A DNA stretch of 64,000 nucleotides from Fen-1258 sp947085815 (GCA_947085815.1 CAMTXU010000034.1:1-64000), one strand, 5' to 3'; positions 18,622 to 28,020 are shown, counted from the first letter of the stretch. Translations and numbers: made by a program. Notes: generated from the letters alone by a model not told the origin.

Positions 18622-20670
18622 TCACATTTTATATAGATCTCTCATCAACTCTTCAAATTGCGTAAAGTATAATGCTTGTTCCGGATCGCTTAGTGCCTTT
18701 GGAGGATCGGGATGAAACTCAACCATTATTCCGTGTGCACCAACTACCTTAGCAGCTTTAGCCAGAGGAACAACCTTGTTACGTTCACCAACCGCATGAG
18801 ACGGATCAACAATAACGGGCAGGTGAGTTAATTCTTTCAAAACGGGAATCGCGCTTAGATCTAATGTATTTCTTGTAGCGGTTTCAAACGTTCTTATTCC
18901 TCTCTCGCATAAAATTACCTGTCGGTTTCCCTGAGATAAGATATACTCCGCTGCATTGAGCCATTCATCAATGGATGCCATCATTCCGCGTTTTAACATT
19001 ACTGGACGATGAGACTTTCCCACTTCTTTCAGCAATGCAAAGTTCTGCATATTTCGCGCGCCAATTTGTAATATATCCGATTTTTTTGCAACATCGGCAA
19101 CTTGATCGGTGTCCATAACTTCTGTAATCACCGGCAAATTATAATATTTTCCGGCATCTACAAGCAGATTTAATCCGTCTAATCCCATTCCCTGAAAACT
19201 GTAAGGAGACGTACGCGGTTTGAAACAACCGCCTCGAAGAATTTGTGCGCCATTTTCTTTTGCCTCTAAGGCGCATTGCATAATCATCTCTTCAGATTCA
19301 ACCGAACAGGGTCCTGCAATTACAACAAAATTATCTCCGCCAATAACAACGTCTCGTACTTTAATAATTGTATCATCGCTTTTATACTCACGACTGGCGA
19401 GCCTATAATTTTTTGATTTCGTTTTTTTGATAACTTTGATTGACGGATCAACAGTGAGAGGTAATTCCTCTTTATCAATTTGCGAATCAAGAATTTTTGT
19501 GTATTCCAATTTTGTTTTTACCAGTTCCTGAGAAGGATAACTTCCAAGAATTTTCATAAACCTTGTATGCTGTCCTAACTCATCCAATACATTCTTAATC
19601 TTTTCATCAATTATATTCCCCTCAAAATCCAGATAAAACATCTCCTCCCACGGATTACCGATAATCGGGCGCGATTCCAGTTTGGTTAAATTCACATTGT
19701 ATTTACGAAATATTGTTAACGCCTCTACCAACGATCCCGGAGTATGCGAAGTAGCCATTACAACCGAGGTCTTGCACGGCACCCGTGTATCGACTTCATG
19801 AGGCTTGCGAGATGCGATTAAAAAACGGGTGTAATTTTCTGATTGATTGGCAATATCATTCTTCAAAATTTTTAATCGAAACAATTTGGCGGCTTCTTCA
19901 CTTGCAATTGCGGCGAAAGATGAATTACCCTCTTCCTTTATTTTTTGAACTGACAATGCAGTATCTACAAAATACTCAACTCCAACATTAGGTATCGATT
20001 CTAAAAATTTACTGCATTGTGCCGCTGCTTGGTGATGAGCATAAACCTTTTTGATCTTTGTCAACGGTATCTCTTCTAATGCCACAAGACAATGTTTCAC
20101 TTGAAATTTTTCTTCACCAACAATTGATAACGTTGTATGAAGGAGAAGATCATACACCTCATTGATACCCCCTGAAGTAGTATTTTCTATCGGAAGGAAT
20201 GCATAATCACTTTCTCCCTTTTCTACAGATTCTATTACTTCATCAAACAGCTTTTTGAAAATGAAAGTCAAATCGTAATTAAAATGTGTAAAATATTTTT
20301 GAGCAGCTAAAAAACTATACGAGCCTTCAATTCCCTGTATGGCAACTCTAATGAATTTCTTCTTCTCTCCTTTAGTGTTCAATTTAGATTGAATAAAATT
20401 CTGCTGGAGCCGAACGGAGTCTTCTATAATTTCGTAATAAACTTTTGAAAGGAAATTAGAATCCAACCCTTCCTTCTTCCCTATCTTAATCAAACGATTC
20501 AATAATTCCGATTCTCTTTTCTGATCTCGGATAGCCCTGTTCGAGGTTTCCTTTTCAACAATAACTGCTCTGCTCAATTTTCTTCTTTCCGCCAACAGTT
20601 TAATTAGGACTGAGTCCAGATTATTAATTTTATCTCTCAAAGCGGAAATATTTTGCTTTTTCTTAGCCAT
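18622..20670 (-). CDS. Trifunctional chorismate mutase / prephenate dehydratase / DAHP synthase
   Basis: A 682-residue fusion. Residues 1-95 are an AroQ chorismate mutase (ISALRDKINNLDSVLIKLLAERRKLS). Residues about 108-290 are prephenate dehydratase (AIQGIEGSYSFLAA, the PIENTTSGGI region, and the catalytic NYTRFLIA). Residues about 298-375 are an ACT domain with the phenylalanine-binding ESRP. From about 415 comes a type I-beta DAHP synthase (IAGPCSVES, GGCFKPRTSPYSFQG, GARNMQN). One protein would thus hold the first step of the shikimate pathway and two steps from chorismate to phenylpyruvate. The ACT domain suggests feedback control by phenylalanine over both ends. Bacteroidota often fuse DAHP synthase to chorismate mutase; the three-part order here is less usual. 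Confidence 0.9.
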   Translation of the reverse strand: MAKKKQNISALRDKINNLDSVLIKLLAERRKLSRAVIVEKETSNRAIRDQKRESELLNRLIKIGKKEGLDSNFLSKVYYEIIEDSVRLQQNFIQSKLNTKGEKKKFIRVAIQGIEGSYSFLAAQKYFTHFNYDLTFIFKKLFDEVIESVEKGESDYAFLPIENTTSGGINEVYDLLLHTTLSIVGEEKFQVKHCLVALEEIPLTKIKKVYAHHQAAAQCSKFLESIPNVGVEYFVDTALSVQKIKEEGNSSFAAIASEEAAKLFRLKILKNDIANQSENYTRFLIASRKPHEVDTRVPCKTSVVMATSHTPGSLVEALTIFRKYNVNLTKLESRPIIGNPWEEMFYLDFEGNIIDEKIKNVLDELGQHTRFMKILGSYPSQELVKTKLEYTKILDSQIDKEELPLTVDPSIKVIKKTKSKNYRLASREYKSDDTIIKVRDVVIGGDNFVVIAGPCSVESEEMIMQCALEAKENGAQILRGGCFKPRTSPYSFQGMGLDGLNLLVDAGKYYNLPVITEVMDTDQVADVAKKSDILQIGARNMQNFALLKEVGKSHRPVMLKRGMMASIDEWLNAAEYILSQGNRQVILCERGIRTFETATRNTLDLSAIPVLKELTHLPVIVDPSHAVGERNKVVPLAKAAKVVGAHGIMVEFHPDPPKALSDPEQALYFTQFEELMRDLYKM

Positions 20671-20751
20671 AAAAGTTTTTCTTAGTTTTTTTAATAATTG
20701 CGCCTGAAACTAAATATTTTTTAGGGATAATGAAAGTATTATAGATTCTCG

Positions 20752-20779
20752 AATTGATTTAATTGACTAGAAATCAATT
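20752..20779. promoter_or_regulatory. Palindrome upstream of the electron-transfer island
   Basis: AATTGATTT (20752-20760) pairs with AAATCAATT (20771-20779) around a 10-base spacer, about 70 bases before the Fe-S protein start. It could be an operator for the divergent region or simply AT-rich dyad symmetry. No T-run follows, so it is not a typical terminator. Confidence 0.35.
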
Positions 20780-20848
20780 TGTTATTATGTTTGAAAAAGA
20801 TATTAGTCTCCAATATTCTATCAGATAGACTCATAATGGGAGTTGAAT

Positions 20849-21754
20849 ATGGGAAATCAATCACGCCGCGACTTCTTAAAAACCGCCGCACTAGTAGGTA
20901 CCGCAGTAACAGGATTATCATCAAAAAGTAAAGCAGCACCGAAGAATATTTTATCTGAGGATCGGATGGGTGTTTTAGTTGACACAACTGTCTGTATAGG
21001 ATGCAGAAAATGTGAATGGGCTTGTAAAACTGCACATAACCTTGAAACTCCTTCAATCGATTTTTATGATGATAGAAGCGTATTCAAGGAGAGAAGAAGA
21101 CCAGACGATAAGGCCTTGACCGTCGTCAATGAGTATCAAAAAAACAATTCGCACGATTTGCCGATTAATGTAAAAGTACAATGCATGCACTGTGATCACC
21201 CGGCATGTGTTTCAGCATGTATTGTAGGAGCTTTTTCCAAGGAAGAAAATGGATCGGTTATTTGGGATGGAGACAAATGTATTGGATGCCGTTACTGCAT
21301 GGTAGCTTGTCCATTTCAAGTTCCGGCATTTGAGTATGAGGAGGCTCTTAAACCGGATATTAAAAAATGTGATTTTTGCTTTGAGAGAACTTCTAAAGGT
21401 AATATACCTGCTTGCATCGAAATCTGTCCGGTAGAAGCCGTTACTTACGGCAGTCGCGAAGACTTGGTTGAAGCCGCCCATCAAAAAATTAAAAATTATC
21501 CAAGCCGGTACATTAACCGTGTTTTTGGTGAGTATGAAGTTGGCGGAACGTCTTGGATTTACTTAGCCAACAAAGAGTTTGAACAATTAGATTTTCCTAA
21601 ACTTGGAAGAGATGCAGCCCCGGGAGTTAGTGAAGCAATTCAGCATGGTATCTTTGCCTATTTTGTTCCGCCCGTTGCTCTCTACGCTCTGCTCGGTGGA
21701 GTAATGTGGATAAATAAGAACAAAAAGAAAACTGATAACGAGACGGAGATATAA
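20849..21754 (+). CDS. Tat-exported four-cluster ferredoxin subunit, HybA/DsrO-like
   Basis: A 301-residue protein with a twin-arginine signal (SRRDFLKTAALVGTAVTG), so it is folded before export. Four cysteine groups are visible: CIGCRKCEWAC, CMHCDHPACVSAC, CIGCRYCMVAC and CDFC...CIEIC, enough for four [4Fe-4S] clusters. A single C-terminal membrane helix (FAYFVPPVALYALLGGVMW) anchors it, as in HybA. It should pass electrons between the NrfD-like subunit and a multiheme cytochrome on the periplasmic side. I chose ATG at 20849 because GGGAG lies six bases upstream. It is the first gene of the island, two bases before the next. Confidence 0.92.
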   Translation: MGNQSRRDFLKTAALVGTAVTGLSSKSKAAPKNILSEDRMGVLVDTTVCIGCRKCEWACKTAHNLETPSIDFYDDRSVFKERRRPDDKALTVVNEYQKNNSHDLPINVKVQCMHCDHPACVSACIVGAFSKEENGSVIWDGDKCIGCRYCMVACPFQVPAFEYEEALKPDIKKCDFCFERTSKGNIPACIEICPVEAVTYGSREDLVEAAHQKIKNYPSRYINRVFGEYEVGGTSWIYLANKEFEQLDFPKLGRDAAPGVSEAIQHGIFAYFVPPVALYALLGGVMWINKNKKKTDNETEI

Positions 21755-21756
21755 TC

Positions 21757-22995
21757 ATGGAAGAGATGAAACCCGTACCAATGAAAAAGAAATATTTTAC
21801 TCCGATCGTTATTGCTTTGGTAGTCCTAGCCATAAACGGCGCTTTATTTTTACTTGCAAGGTTTGCATTTGGAATTGGCGCAGTAACTAATTTAGATAAT
21901 CAACATCCGTGGGGAATTTGGATTGGTCTTGATGTTGCGGCAGGTGTAGCATTAGCCGCCGGCGGTTTTACTACCGCGGCTTTAGGTCATATAATGCACA
22001 AAGATCAATATCAAGCAATTATTCGTCCGGCTCTATTAACCGCCGCGCTTGGATATACGTTTGTAGCTGTTAGTGTTATGATCGACCTTGGACGTCCATA
22101 TTTTATCTGGCATCCGCTGATAATGTGGAATGGAAGTTCCGTTCTCTTCGAGGTGGGTATCTGTGTTATAATTTATTTGGTCGTTCTATACATAGAATTT
22201 TTACCAATAGTAACTGAACGATTTATTGGAAGAGTAAATCTTCCCGGTTTTTTGAAACGCTTTAATAATTGGCTCGAGAAATTTCTACGCATCCTTGACA
22301 AAGGATTGGAGAAGACAATGTTCATTTTCATTATTGCCGGTGTAGTTCTTTCTTGTCTGCATCAATCATCTCTTGGAACATTGATGGTAATAGCCGGACC
22401 AAAGATGCATCCGTTATGGCAAACACCAATTCTTCCTTTGCTCTTCTTGCTTTCAGCAGTTGCCGTAGGATTTCCGATGGTAATTTTTGAATCTCTTATC
22501 ACCTCTCGATCATTCGGATTAAAACCGGAAACACACATTCTATCTAATCTTGGCAGTATGGTTGCACCTCTGCTTGGAATATATCTTGCATTCAAAATTG
22601 GTGATATGGTGATTAGAGGAACATTCGTCTATCTGACTACTATCACCAGCGTTAGCGTTATGTTTACGGTTGAAATGTTGCTTGGTGTTATTATTCCGTT
22701 AAGAATGTTTATGTCAAGACAAGTTTCAAAATCACCTGTTGGACTTCTAATTGCATCATTTTTAGTTATTATGGGTGTTTTCCTAAATCGGTTAAACAAT
22801 TTTTTAGTTGCATACACTCCGCCCTATGAAGTTCATTCATATTTTCCATCTATAGGGGAAATTTCTGTTACCGTTGGATTCATCGCCTTCGAAATTCTTC
22901 TTTTTAGATTAGCAGTATTAATCTTTCCAATAGTAAGTGTTCCCGAAGGAGCTGCTCAAAAAACGAAATATTCCGTTAGAGGAGGCACACGATGA
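21757..22995 (+). CDS. NrfD/HybB-family quinone-interacting membrane subunit
   Basis: A 412-residue membrane protein with about ten hydrophobic helices. The features are NLDNQHPWGIWIGLDVAAGVALAAGG, typical of HybB/DsrP, and FVAVSVMIDLGRPYFIWHP. NrfD-type subunits hold the quinone site but no cofactor. With the upstream Fe-S protein and the downstream 13-heme cytochrome (4-base overlap) it makes a three-part module comparable in composition to HybAB, DsrOPJ or the Geobacter Cbc iron-sulfur/NrfD/cytochrome complexes. Direction of electron flow cannot be told from sequence. Confidence 0.92.
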   Translation: MEEMKPVPMKKKYFTPIVIALVVLAINGALFLLARFAFGIGAVTNLDNQHPWGIWIGLDVAAGVALAAGGFTTAALGHIMHKDQYQAIIRPALLTAALGYTFVAVSVMIDLGRPYFIWHPLIMWNGSSVLFEVGICVIIYLVVLYIEFLPIVTERFIGRVNLPGFLKRFNNWLEKFLRILDKGLEKTMFIFIIAGVVLSCLHQSSLGTLMVIAGPKMHPLWQTPILPLLFLLSAVAVGFPMVIFESLITSRSFGLKPETHILSNLGSMVAPLLGIYLAFKIGDMVIRGTFVYLTTITSVSVMFTVEMLLGVIIPLRMFMSRQVSKSPVGLLIASFLVIMGVFLNRLNNFLVAYTPPYEVHSYFPSIGEISVTVGFIAFEILLFRLAVLIFPIVSVPEGAAQKTKYSVRGGTR

Positions 22996-24119
22996 GAATT
23001 AAATTCTTAATCGCATTTTTATTTTGCGTTTTCAGTCTAAACGCACAAAATAAAAAAGCAGCACATCCTAATCTTAACGGGATTTCATGTAGAACATGCC
23101 ACACATGCGATATTCCTACTAAAGAAAATCCGTGTATCATTCCATGCCCTCGCGAAAAGATGGTATCTATTGATCAATCGCCCGAAGAGGGACCAGCAGT
23201 ACTAATAATTGATAAATTCAAAAAGCAATCAGATATCTACGCGCCGGTTGTTTTTTCACACCGGCTTCATGCAGAGATGAGCGGTATGGCAGGTGGATGC
23301 AAAATGTGCCATCACTATAACCCTCCGGGACAAGTTATTGGATGTACAGACTGCCACGAACTTGTAAGAAAAAGAAGTGATGTAAGCAAACCGGATTTGA
23401 AAGGTGCATATCATAGACAATGCATTGACTGTCACAGATCATGGAGCGGTAAGGTTGAATGCGAATCATGCCATAGTACAAATAAGAACTCGGTGAAAAT
23501 TCAAGAACAAAAACTTGAAGTGAAAAGCGCAAAACGTATTCATCCAAAAATCATTACTCCAACTACAATAAAATTTGATACTCCAAAAGCCGCAGGCAAA
23601 TTAGTAACGTTTTATCACACCCAGCACAATGAATTATTCGGATTGGAATGTCAGACTTGTCATTCCAACGAGAGTTGCGGCAAATGTCATACAAAAAATA
23701 AACCCGGATTGTTAAAAACTAAAACTGTTGAACAAAAGCATACCGTCTGTTCTAATTGTCATAACACTAAATCTAATTGTTCCAGTTGCCATGCTAATAG
23801 CGTAAAAGATCCTTTCAATCATAAATCAGCAACAGGATTTGACAATTCAAAATTTCATTCTAAACTTTCTTGTAACAGATGCCATGTGCAAAAAGGGAAA
23901 TTTACCGGGCTTAACGGCGATTGCATCAATTGTCACGGTAAATGGACTCAAGAAAATTTTAAGCATAAAATTACTGGTCTAACTCTTGACGAAACACATT
24001 TGGCTATGGAATGTGCCGACTGTCATCAAGATAAGAATTTTGCAAAACCGGCATGCTCAAATTGCCACGACGATAAGTCATATCCGAAGAATGTTCCGGG
24101 AAAACTTAAAAAGAATTAA
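22992..24119 (+). CDS. Periplasmic 13-heme cytochrome c
   Basis: A 375-residue protein with a signal peptide (MRIKFLIAFLFCVFSLNAQ) and 13 CXXCH motifs. The first, CRTCH, runs straight into an unusual Cys cluster (CHTCDIPTKENPCIIPCP) that could bind an additional metal centre. The rest are spread to residue ~365. No membrane anchor is visible, so it is probably soluble or bound to the NrfD complex. It overlaps the NrfD-like gene by 4 bases and its stop TAA overlaps the ATG of the sensor kinase by one base. It should carry electrons away from the quinone module. Confidence 0.92.
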   Translation: MRIKFLIAFLFCVFSLNAQNKKAAHPNLNGISCRTCHTCDIPTKENPCIIPCPREKMVSIDQSPEEGPAVLIIDKFKKQSDIYAPVVFSHRLHAEMSGMAGGCKMCHHYNPPGQVIGCTDCHELVRKRSDVSKPDLKGAYHRQCIDCHRSWSGKVECESCHSTNKNSVKIQEQKLEVKSAKRIHPKIITPTTIKFDTPKAAGKLVTFYHTQHNELFGLECQTCHSNESCGKCHTKNKPGLLKTKTVEQKHTVCSNCHNTKSNCSSCHANSVKDPFNHKSATGFDNSKFHSKLSCNRCHVQKGKFTGLNGDCINCHGKWTQENFKHKITGLTLDETHLAMECADCHQDKNFAKPACSNCHDDKSYPKNVPGKLKKN

Positions 24120-26020
24120 TGAAGCGTGTAAAAAAAATATTGTTTCGGAAAATCAGCTTAAAACTCATTTGGGTAGTTAGTATAACTGCAATTCTAATTA
24201 TTGGGATCTATTCATACTTCAACGTTAAATCTCAAAGCGATGTTTTACAGTCGGAAGTGGAGCGTCATGCAAATCAACTTAGTGAGTCTGTTAAGAATTC
24301 AACGCGATATGTAATGCTGCTCAACCAGAGAGATCATATTCAGGAGATGATTACCAGGATAGGAAAAGATCCGGCGATTTCAAATGTTCGCATTCTCAAC
24401 AAAGAAGGGGAGATAATTTATTCAGCACATAAAGATGATATAGGAAAGATGCTTGATAAAAGAGCCGAGAGCTGCTACGCTTGTCATGTTGAGAATAAAC
24501 CGCTCGAAAAACTTCCTATGAAAGATCGCACGAGAGTTTTCAAAACGAGTTCTGATTCTCCAAGAGTACTTGGAGTTATTAATCCTATCTATAATGAAAA
24601 ATCGTGTTATGAAGCAGATTGCCATGCTCACTCTCCAAATGCAAAAGTTCTTGGAGTACTCGACGTTACAATTTCTCTTGCCGAAGTTGACGAACAAATT
24701 AGACAGAATGAAATTCGCGAAGTTCTTTTTGCTGTCATAGCAATTTCTGCAATTGGATTTATTATAGGATTTTTTGTGAAGCGCTGGGTGGATAGTCCTG
24801 TAAAGGAATTAGTAAAAGCAACAGATCAAATTGCTGCTGGTAATTTAACTTATTCGATAAAAAATTTGAGCAATGATGAATTGGGAAGTCTTGGTAAATC
24901 ATTTAATAATATGACCAGGAAACTCGACGAAACCAATCAACAGCTTTATCAATCAACAAAGATGGCTTCGTTAGGGCAACTGGCGGCGGGAGTTGCCCAC
25001 GAAATCAACAATCCTCTGACGGGAGTTCTCACTTACAGCAGTTTTCTTCTGAAAAGAACAAAAGATAATCCGCAGATGCAGGAAGATCTAAACGTTATTG
25101 TTAGAGAGACGATGCGCAGTCGTGAGATTGTAAGAGGTCTGCTGGATTTCGCGCGTCAATCTACTCCTAAAAAGAGTCTGATTAATATCAATGAGATTAT
25201 AAATCGTGCGGAGGCGGTTATAAAAAACCAGTTGAAATTGAGGCGCGTTAACTTAATTGTAAATTTTGATGATACTCTCCCTAAAATAACGGCGGATGCA
25301 AATCAGATCCAGCAGGTTTTCCTGAATTTATTTGTGAACGCGATTGATGCTATAGGCGACAGCGGCGGCAATATCATAGTCAAAACTGCACAAATTAGTT
25401 TATCCCCAAAAAGAACCACACAAATTAAAAATGCGGTTTGCGGTAAGAACCATTCGTTAATTGATACAGAATATAAAATTGGCGGAATGGCATCTCTTAA
25501 AGTGAAGATAAAAACAGGTGTGAATGAAGGCTTTGTTCATCTCGATCCGGTCTACGGTAAACATCGTAATTACTTTGGAATATCATTAGATAATCAAAAT
25601 AATATTACCCTTACCTGCCCAACCTGTGATATTTCTCTTCTTGATAAAAACAGTTCTTGCCCGTATTGCGGTGGATCGGTTTTCAAAATTCAAATTCCCA
25701 ATCAAGGATATTTTGAAGGATGTGCTACTTTTAAGGATGACTTTCAAAAATGGGATTTGATTGACCGTGCCGATGATAGAAAATTTGTTGAGATTGAAAT
25801 AACCGATTCCGGCTGTGGAATTCCGTCGGAGAATATATCAAAAATTTTTGAACCGTTTTTTACTACTAAAGGACAGCGCGGGACCGGACTTGGGCTTTCT
25901 GTTATTTGGGGAATTATTGATAATCACAACGGATCAATCTCCGTTAAAAGTGAAGTTGGAAAGGGAACTACATTTTCTATAAAACTTCCGCAAGAAGAAG
26001 AAATTAAAAATATTTCATGA
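24119..26020 (+). CDS. Sensor histidine kinase with periplasmic c-type heme motif and Zn-ribbon insertion
   Basis: A 633-residue kinase. TM1 is at about 14-34, the periplasmic domain at 35-200, TM2 at about 201-220, and a HAMP domain follows. The HisKA box is LAAGVAHEINNPLTG with His294. The periplasmic domain contains CYACH (119-123), a canonical heme c motif, and CYEADCH (163-169), a CX4CH variant. The ATPase domain has its N box at Asn407 but DSGCGIP only at 563, about 120 residues further than usual. The insert contains CPTC (500-503) and CPYC (514-517), a zinc-ribbon or rubredoxin-like pair. Start and stop overlap the flanking genes, so it is co-expressed with the cytochromes and the next regulator. 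It is probably a redox or gas sensor. Confidence 0.9.
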   Translation: MKRVKKILFRKISLKLIWVVSITAILIIGIYSYFNVKSQSDVLQSEVERHANQLSESVKNSTRYVMLLNQRDHIQEMITRIGKDPAISNVRILNKEGEIIYSAHKDDIGKMLDKRAESCYACHVENKPLEKLPMKDRTRVFKTSSDSPRVLGVINPIYNEKSCYEADCHAHSPNAKVLGVLDVTISLAEVDEQIRQNEIREVLFAVIAISAIGFIIGFFVKRWVDSPVKELVKATDQIAAGNLTYSIKNLSNDELGSLGKSFNNMTRKLDETNQQLYQSTKMASLGQLAAGVAHEINNPLTGVLTYSSFLLKRTKDNPQMQEDLNVIVRETMRSREIVRGLLDFARQSTPKKSLININEIINRAEAVIKNQLKLRRVNLIVNFDDTLPKITADANQIQQVFLNLFVNAIDAIGDSGGNIIVKTAQISLSPKRTTQIKNAVCGKNHSLIDTEYKIGGMASLKVKIKTGVNEGFVHLDPVYGKHRNYFGISLDNQNNITLTCPTCDISLLDKNSSCPYCGGSVFKIQIPNQGYFEGCATFKDDFQKWDLIDRADDRKFVEIEITDSGCGIPSENISKIFEPFFTTKGQRGTGLGLSVIWGIIDNHNGSISVKSEVGKGTTFSIKLPQEEEIKNIS

Positions 26021-26808
26021 AAGAAACTAAAAACATATTAATCATTGATGACGAACAAGTTGTAATAGATTCTATTTCAAAAATATTGATGATGGAGAAT
26101 TATTCTTTTGATTCCTCGATGGATACTCAAGCTGCACTTGCCCGCCTCGAGCTTACTAATTATGATCTGATCATTTGTGATATAATGCTTCCAGGGATGG
26201 ATGGATTTCAGTTTTTGGCAAAACTTGAATCTATTAATGTAAACTCTCCGGTAATTATGACAACAGGATTTTCAACAATAGATAATGCAGTAAATTCGCT
26301 TTATAGTGGTGCAATTGAATTTATTCCGAAACCATTTACCGTAGATGAATTGATCAGCGTCATTCATAGAGGAATAAAATATAGTACTTTGAATAAATCG
26401 AGAAAATTGAATGTGGATTCTATTCTACTTGTGCCATGCCCGGCTAAATATTTTCGTCTCGGTTACTCAACCTGGATGAATAAAGAATTGGATGGGTCGG
26501 TGTTAACCGGCGCAACCGATTTTTTTATCAAGACACTTGAACAAATAAAAAGAATAGAACTACTTCAGATAAATGAAGTTCTTACTCAAGCATCACCCGC
26601 AGTAAAATTTGAAACTGAGGACGGTTTAATCCATCAATTGTACGCCGTAATAAGCGGAACAATTATATCAAGAAATGATATGCTATTAGAAGAACCGGAA
26701 TTGTTGGAGAAAGATCCATACTTCGAGGGATGGATATATAGAATTATCCCAACAGAACTCGATTACGAAATGACATTATTAATTCCATGCAGCTCAGACA
26801 GATCATAA
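26017..26808 (+). CDS. Response regulator with degenerate GcvH-like C-terminal domain
   Basis: A 263-residue protein. Residues 1-125 are a receiver with IIDDEQVV, phospho-acceptor Asp55 in CDIMLPGMDG, and the conserved Thr and Lys (TTGFST, KPF). The C-terminal part (about 135-250) resembles glycine cleavage H protein: YRLGYSTW, then SGTIISRNDMLLEEPELL and DPYFEGWIYRI, close to the H-protein ending SG..N..L...PEL...DPY.EGW. At the place of the lipoyl lysine there is a Gly, so this domain is probably not lipoylated. There is no DNA-binding domain. Its ATG overlaps the kinase stop (ATGA), making it the cognate regulator. Confidence 0.85.
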   Translation: MKETKNILIIDDEQVVIDSISKILMMENYSFDSSMDTQAALARLELTNYDLIICDIMLPGMDGFQFLAKLESINVNSPVIMTTGFSTIDNAVNSLYSGAIEFIPKPFTVDELISVIHRGIKYSTLNKSRKLNVDSILLVPCPAKYFRLGYSTWMNKELDGSVLTGATDFFIKTLEQIKRIELLQINEVLTQASPAVKFETEDGLIHQLYAVISGTIISRNDMLLEEPELLEKDPYFEGWIYRIIPTELDYEMTLLIPCSSDRS

Positions 26809-26839
26809 ACAAAGTTTATTAACACAAGGAGACATAATC

Positions 26840-27994
26840 ATGCCACTCTTCATTCTGGCCGTTATAATTTTCATTATCGCTGATATAATTATTAGATACG
26901 CGATAAAAAAAATCAACGAGAAGAAAATTCGTAAAGAACGAGAATCCATTTTAGAAGAAAGCATCACAATTGATTTAAGCCAAGAAGCAGTTTCGCTTAA
27001 ACGTGCCGAAGTACCTAATCCAAAAGCAAAAATTTTATGTGTTGATGACGAAGATATCATCCTGGATAGTTTCAGAAAGATTCTTGTACTTGATGGTTAT
27101 TCTATTGATACGGTTACCTCCGGCTATCAAGCTATGAATCTCATCAAATCCCACCATTATGATTTTATTTTTACGGATTTGAAAATGCCTGAGATGGACG
27201 GAGTTGAAGTCACTAAGTCGGTAAAATCCTTGCGCCCCGATATCGATGTTATTATTGTAACCGGTTACGCTACTGTTGAAACTGCCGTTGAGTGTATGAA
27301 ATTGGGCGCGATGGACTACGTTCAAAAACCATTCTCCGAAGATGAATTGCTCGAGTTTACAAAAAAATCTCTGATCAAGAGACAGGACAGAATTCACAAG
27401 CAGCTTAAACCACGCGTTCACATAACTCATTTGAGCGAAGAAGAGAAATTAAATATAGGAGAATTCGCTATTCCTGGTGGTGTTTTTATTTCAGATGGAC
27501 ATTGTTGGGCGGCGATCGCTCAGGACGGAGCCGTTCGCATCGGTTTGGATGATTTTGCGAAAAAACTCATTGGCAAGATTGACGATATTGAGTTTCCAAA
27601 CCTCGGAATGAATATCGCTCAGGGTCAGCCCTTATTCTTAATCAAGCAGGGTAAAAAGTCGATCCAATTTAATTCTCCGGTAAGCGGACATGTTGCTAAA
27701 GTGAACCACGATCTTGGCGATAATATTGATGCGCTGGACTATTCTACTTACGAAAAGAATTGGATCTGCATTATCGATGCGGATAAGCTGGATACAGAGC
27801 TAACTCAGCTTAAGATTGGAAAGAACGCTGTTAGTTTTTATCAAGAAGAGATTGATAGATATACAAAGAAGATCAAAATTTTGATCGGGAAAGATGAATC
27901 CGGGAAAGAAAGTTTTGAACTTTACTGGGGGCAGCTGGAAAATTTGAAAGAGAAAGACTGGTATATAATTACCAGTGAGTTCTTTAAAAAATAA
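26840..27994 (+). CDS. Membrane-anchored response regulator with GcvH-like lipoyl domain
   Basis: A 384-residue protein. A membrane helix occupies residues 3-22. A receiver at about 70-190 has VDDEDII, Asp113 in FTDLKMPEMDG and KPF. From about 205 comes a GcvH-like domain: VRIGLDDFAKKLIGKIDDIEFPNLG, then GKKSIQFNSPVSGHVAKVN. Counting back from SPVSG, Lys272 falls exactly at the position of the lipoylated lysine of H protein, although the surrounding EsvKA motif is changed. A charged C-terminal tail follows. GGAG lies upstream of the ATG. It forms a pair with the preceding regulator. Output is unknown; protein-protein or redox signalling through a dithiol is conceivable. Confidence 0.85.
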   Translation: MPLFILAVIIFIIADIIIRYAIKKINEKKIRKERESILEESITIDLSQEAVSLKRAEVPNPKAKILCVDDEDIILDSFRKILVLDGYSIDTVTSGYQAMNLIKSHHYDFIFTDLKMPEMDGVEVTKSVKSLRPDIDVIIVTGYATVETAVECMKLGAMDYVQKPFSEDELLEFTKKSLIKRQDRIHKQLKPRVHITHLSEEEKLNIGEFAIPGGVFISDGHCWAAIAQDGAVRIGLDDFAKKLIGKIDDIEFPNLGMNIAQGQPLFLIKQGKKSIQFNSPVSGHVAKVNHDLGDNIDALDYSTYEKNWICIIDADKLDTELTQLKIGKNAVSFYQEEIDRYTKKIKILIGKDESGKESFELYWGQLENLKEKDWYIITSEFFKK

Positions 27995-28020
27995 AAAAAT
28001 ATTCTTTTTTTCTAATTTCT

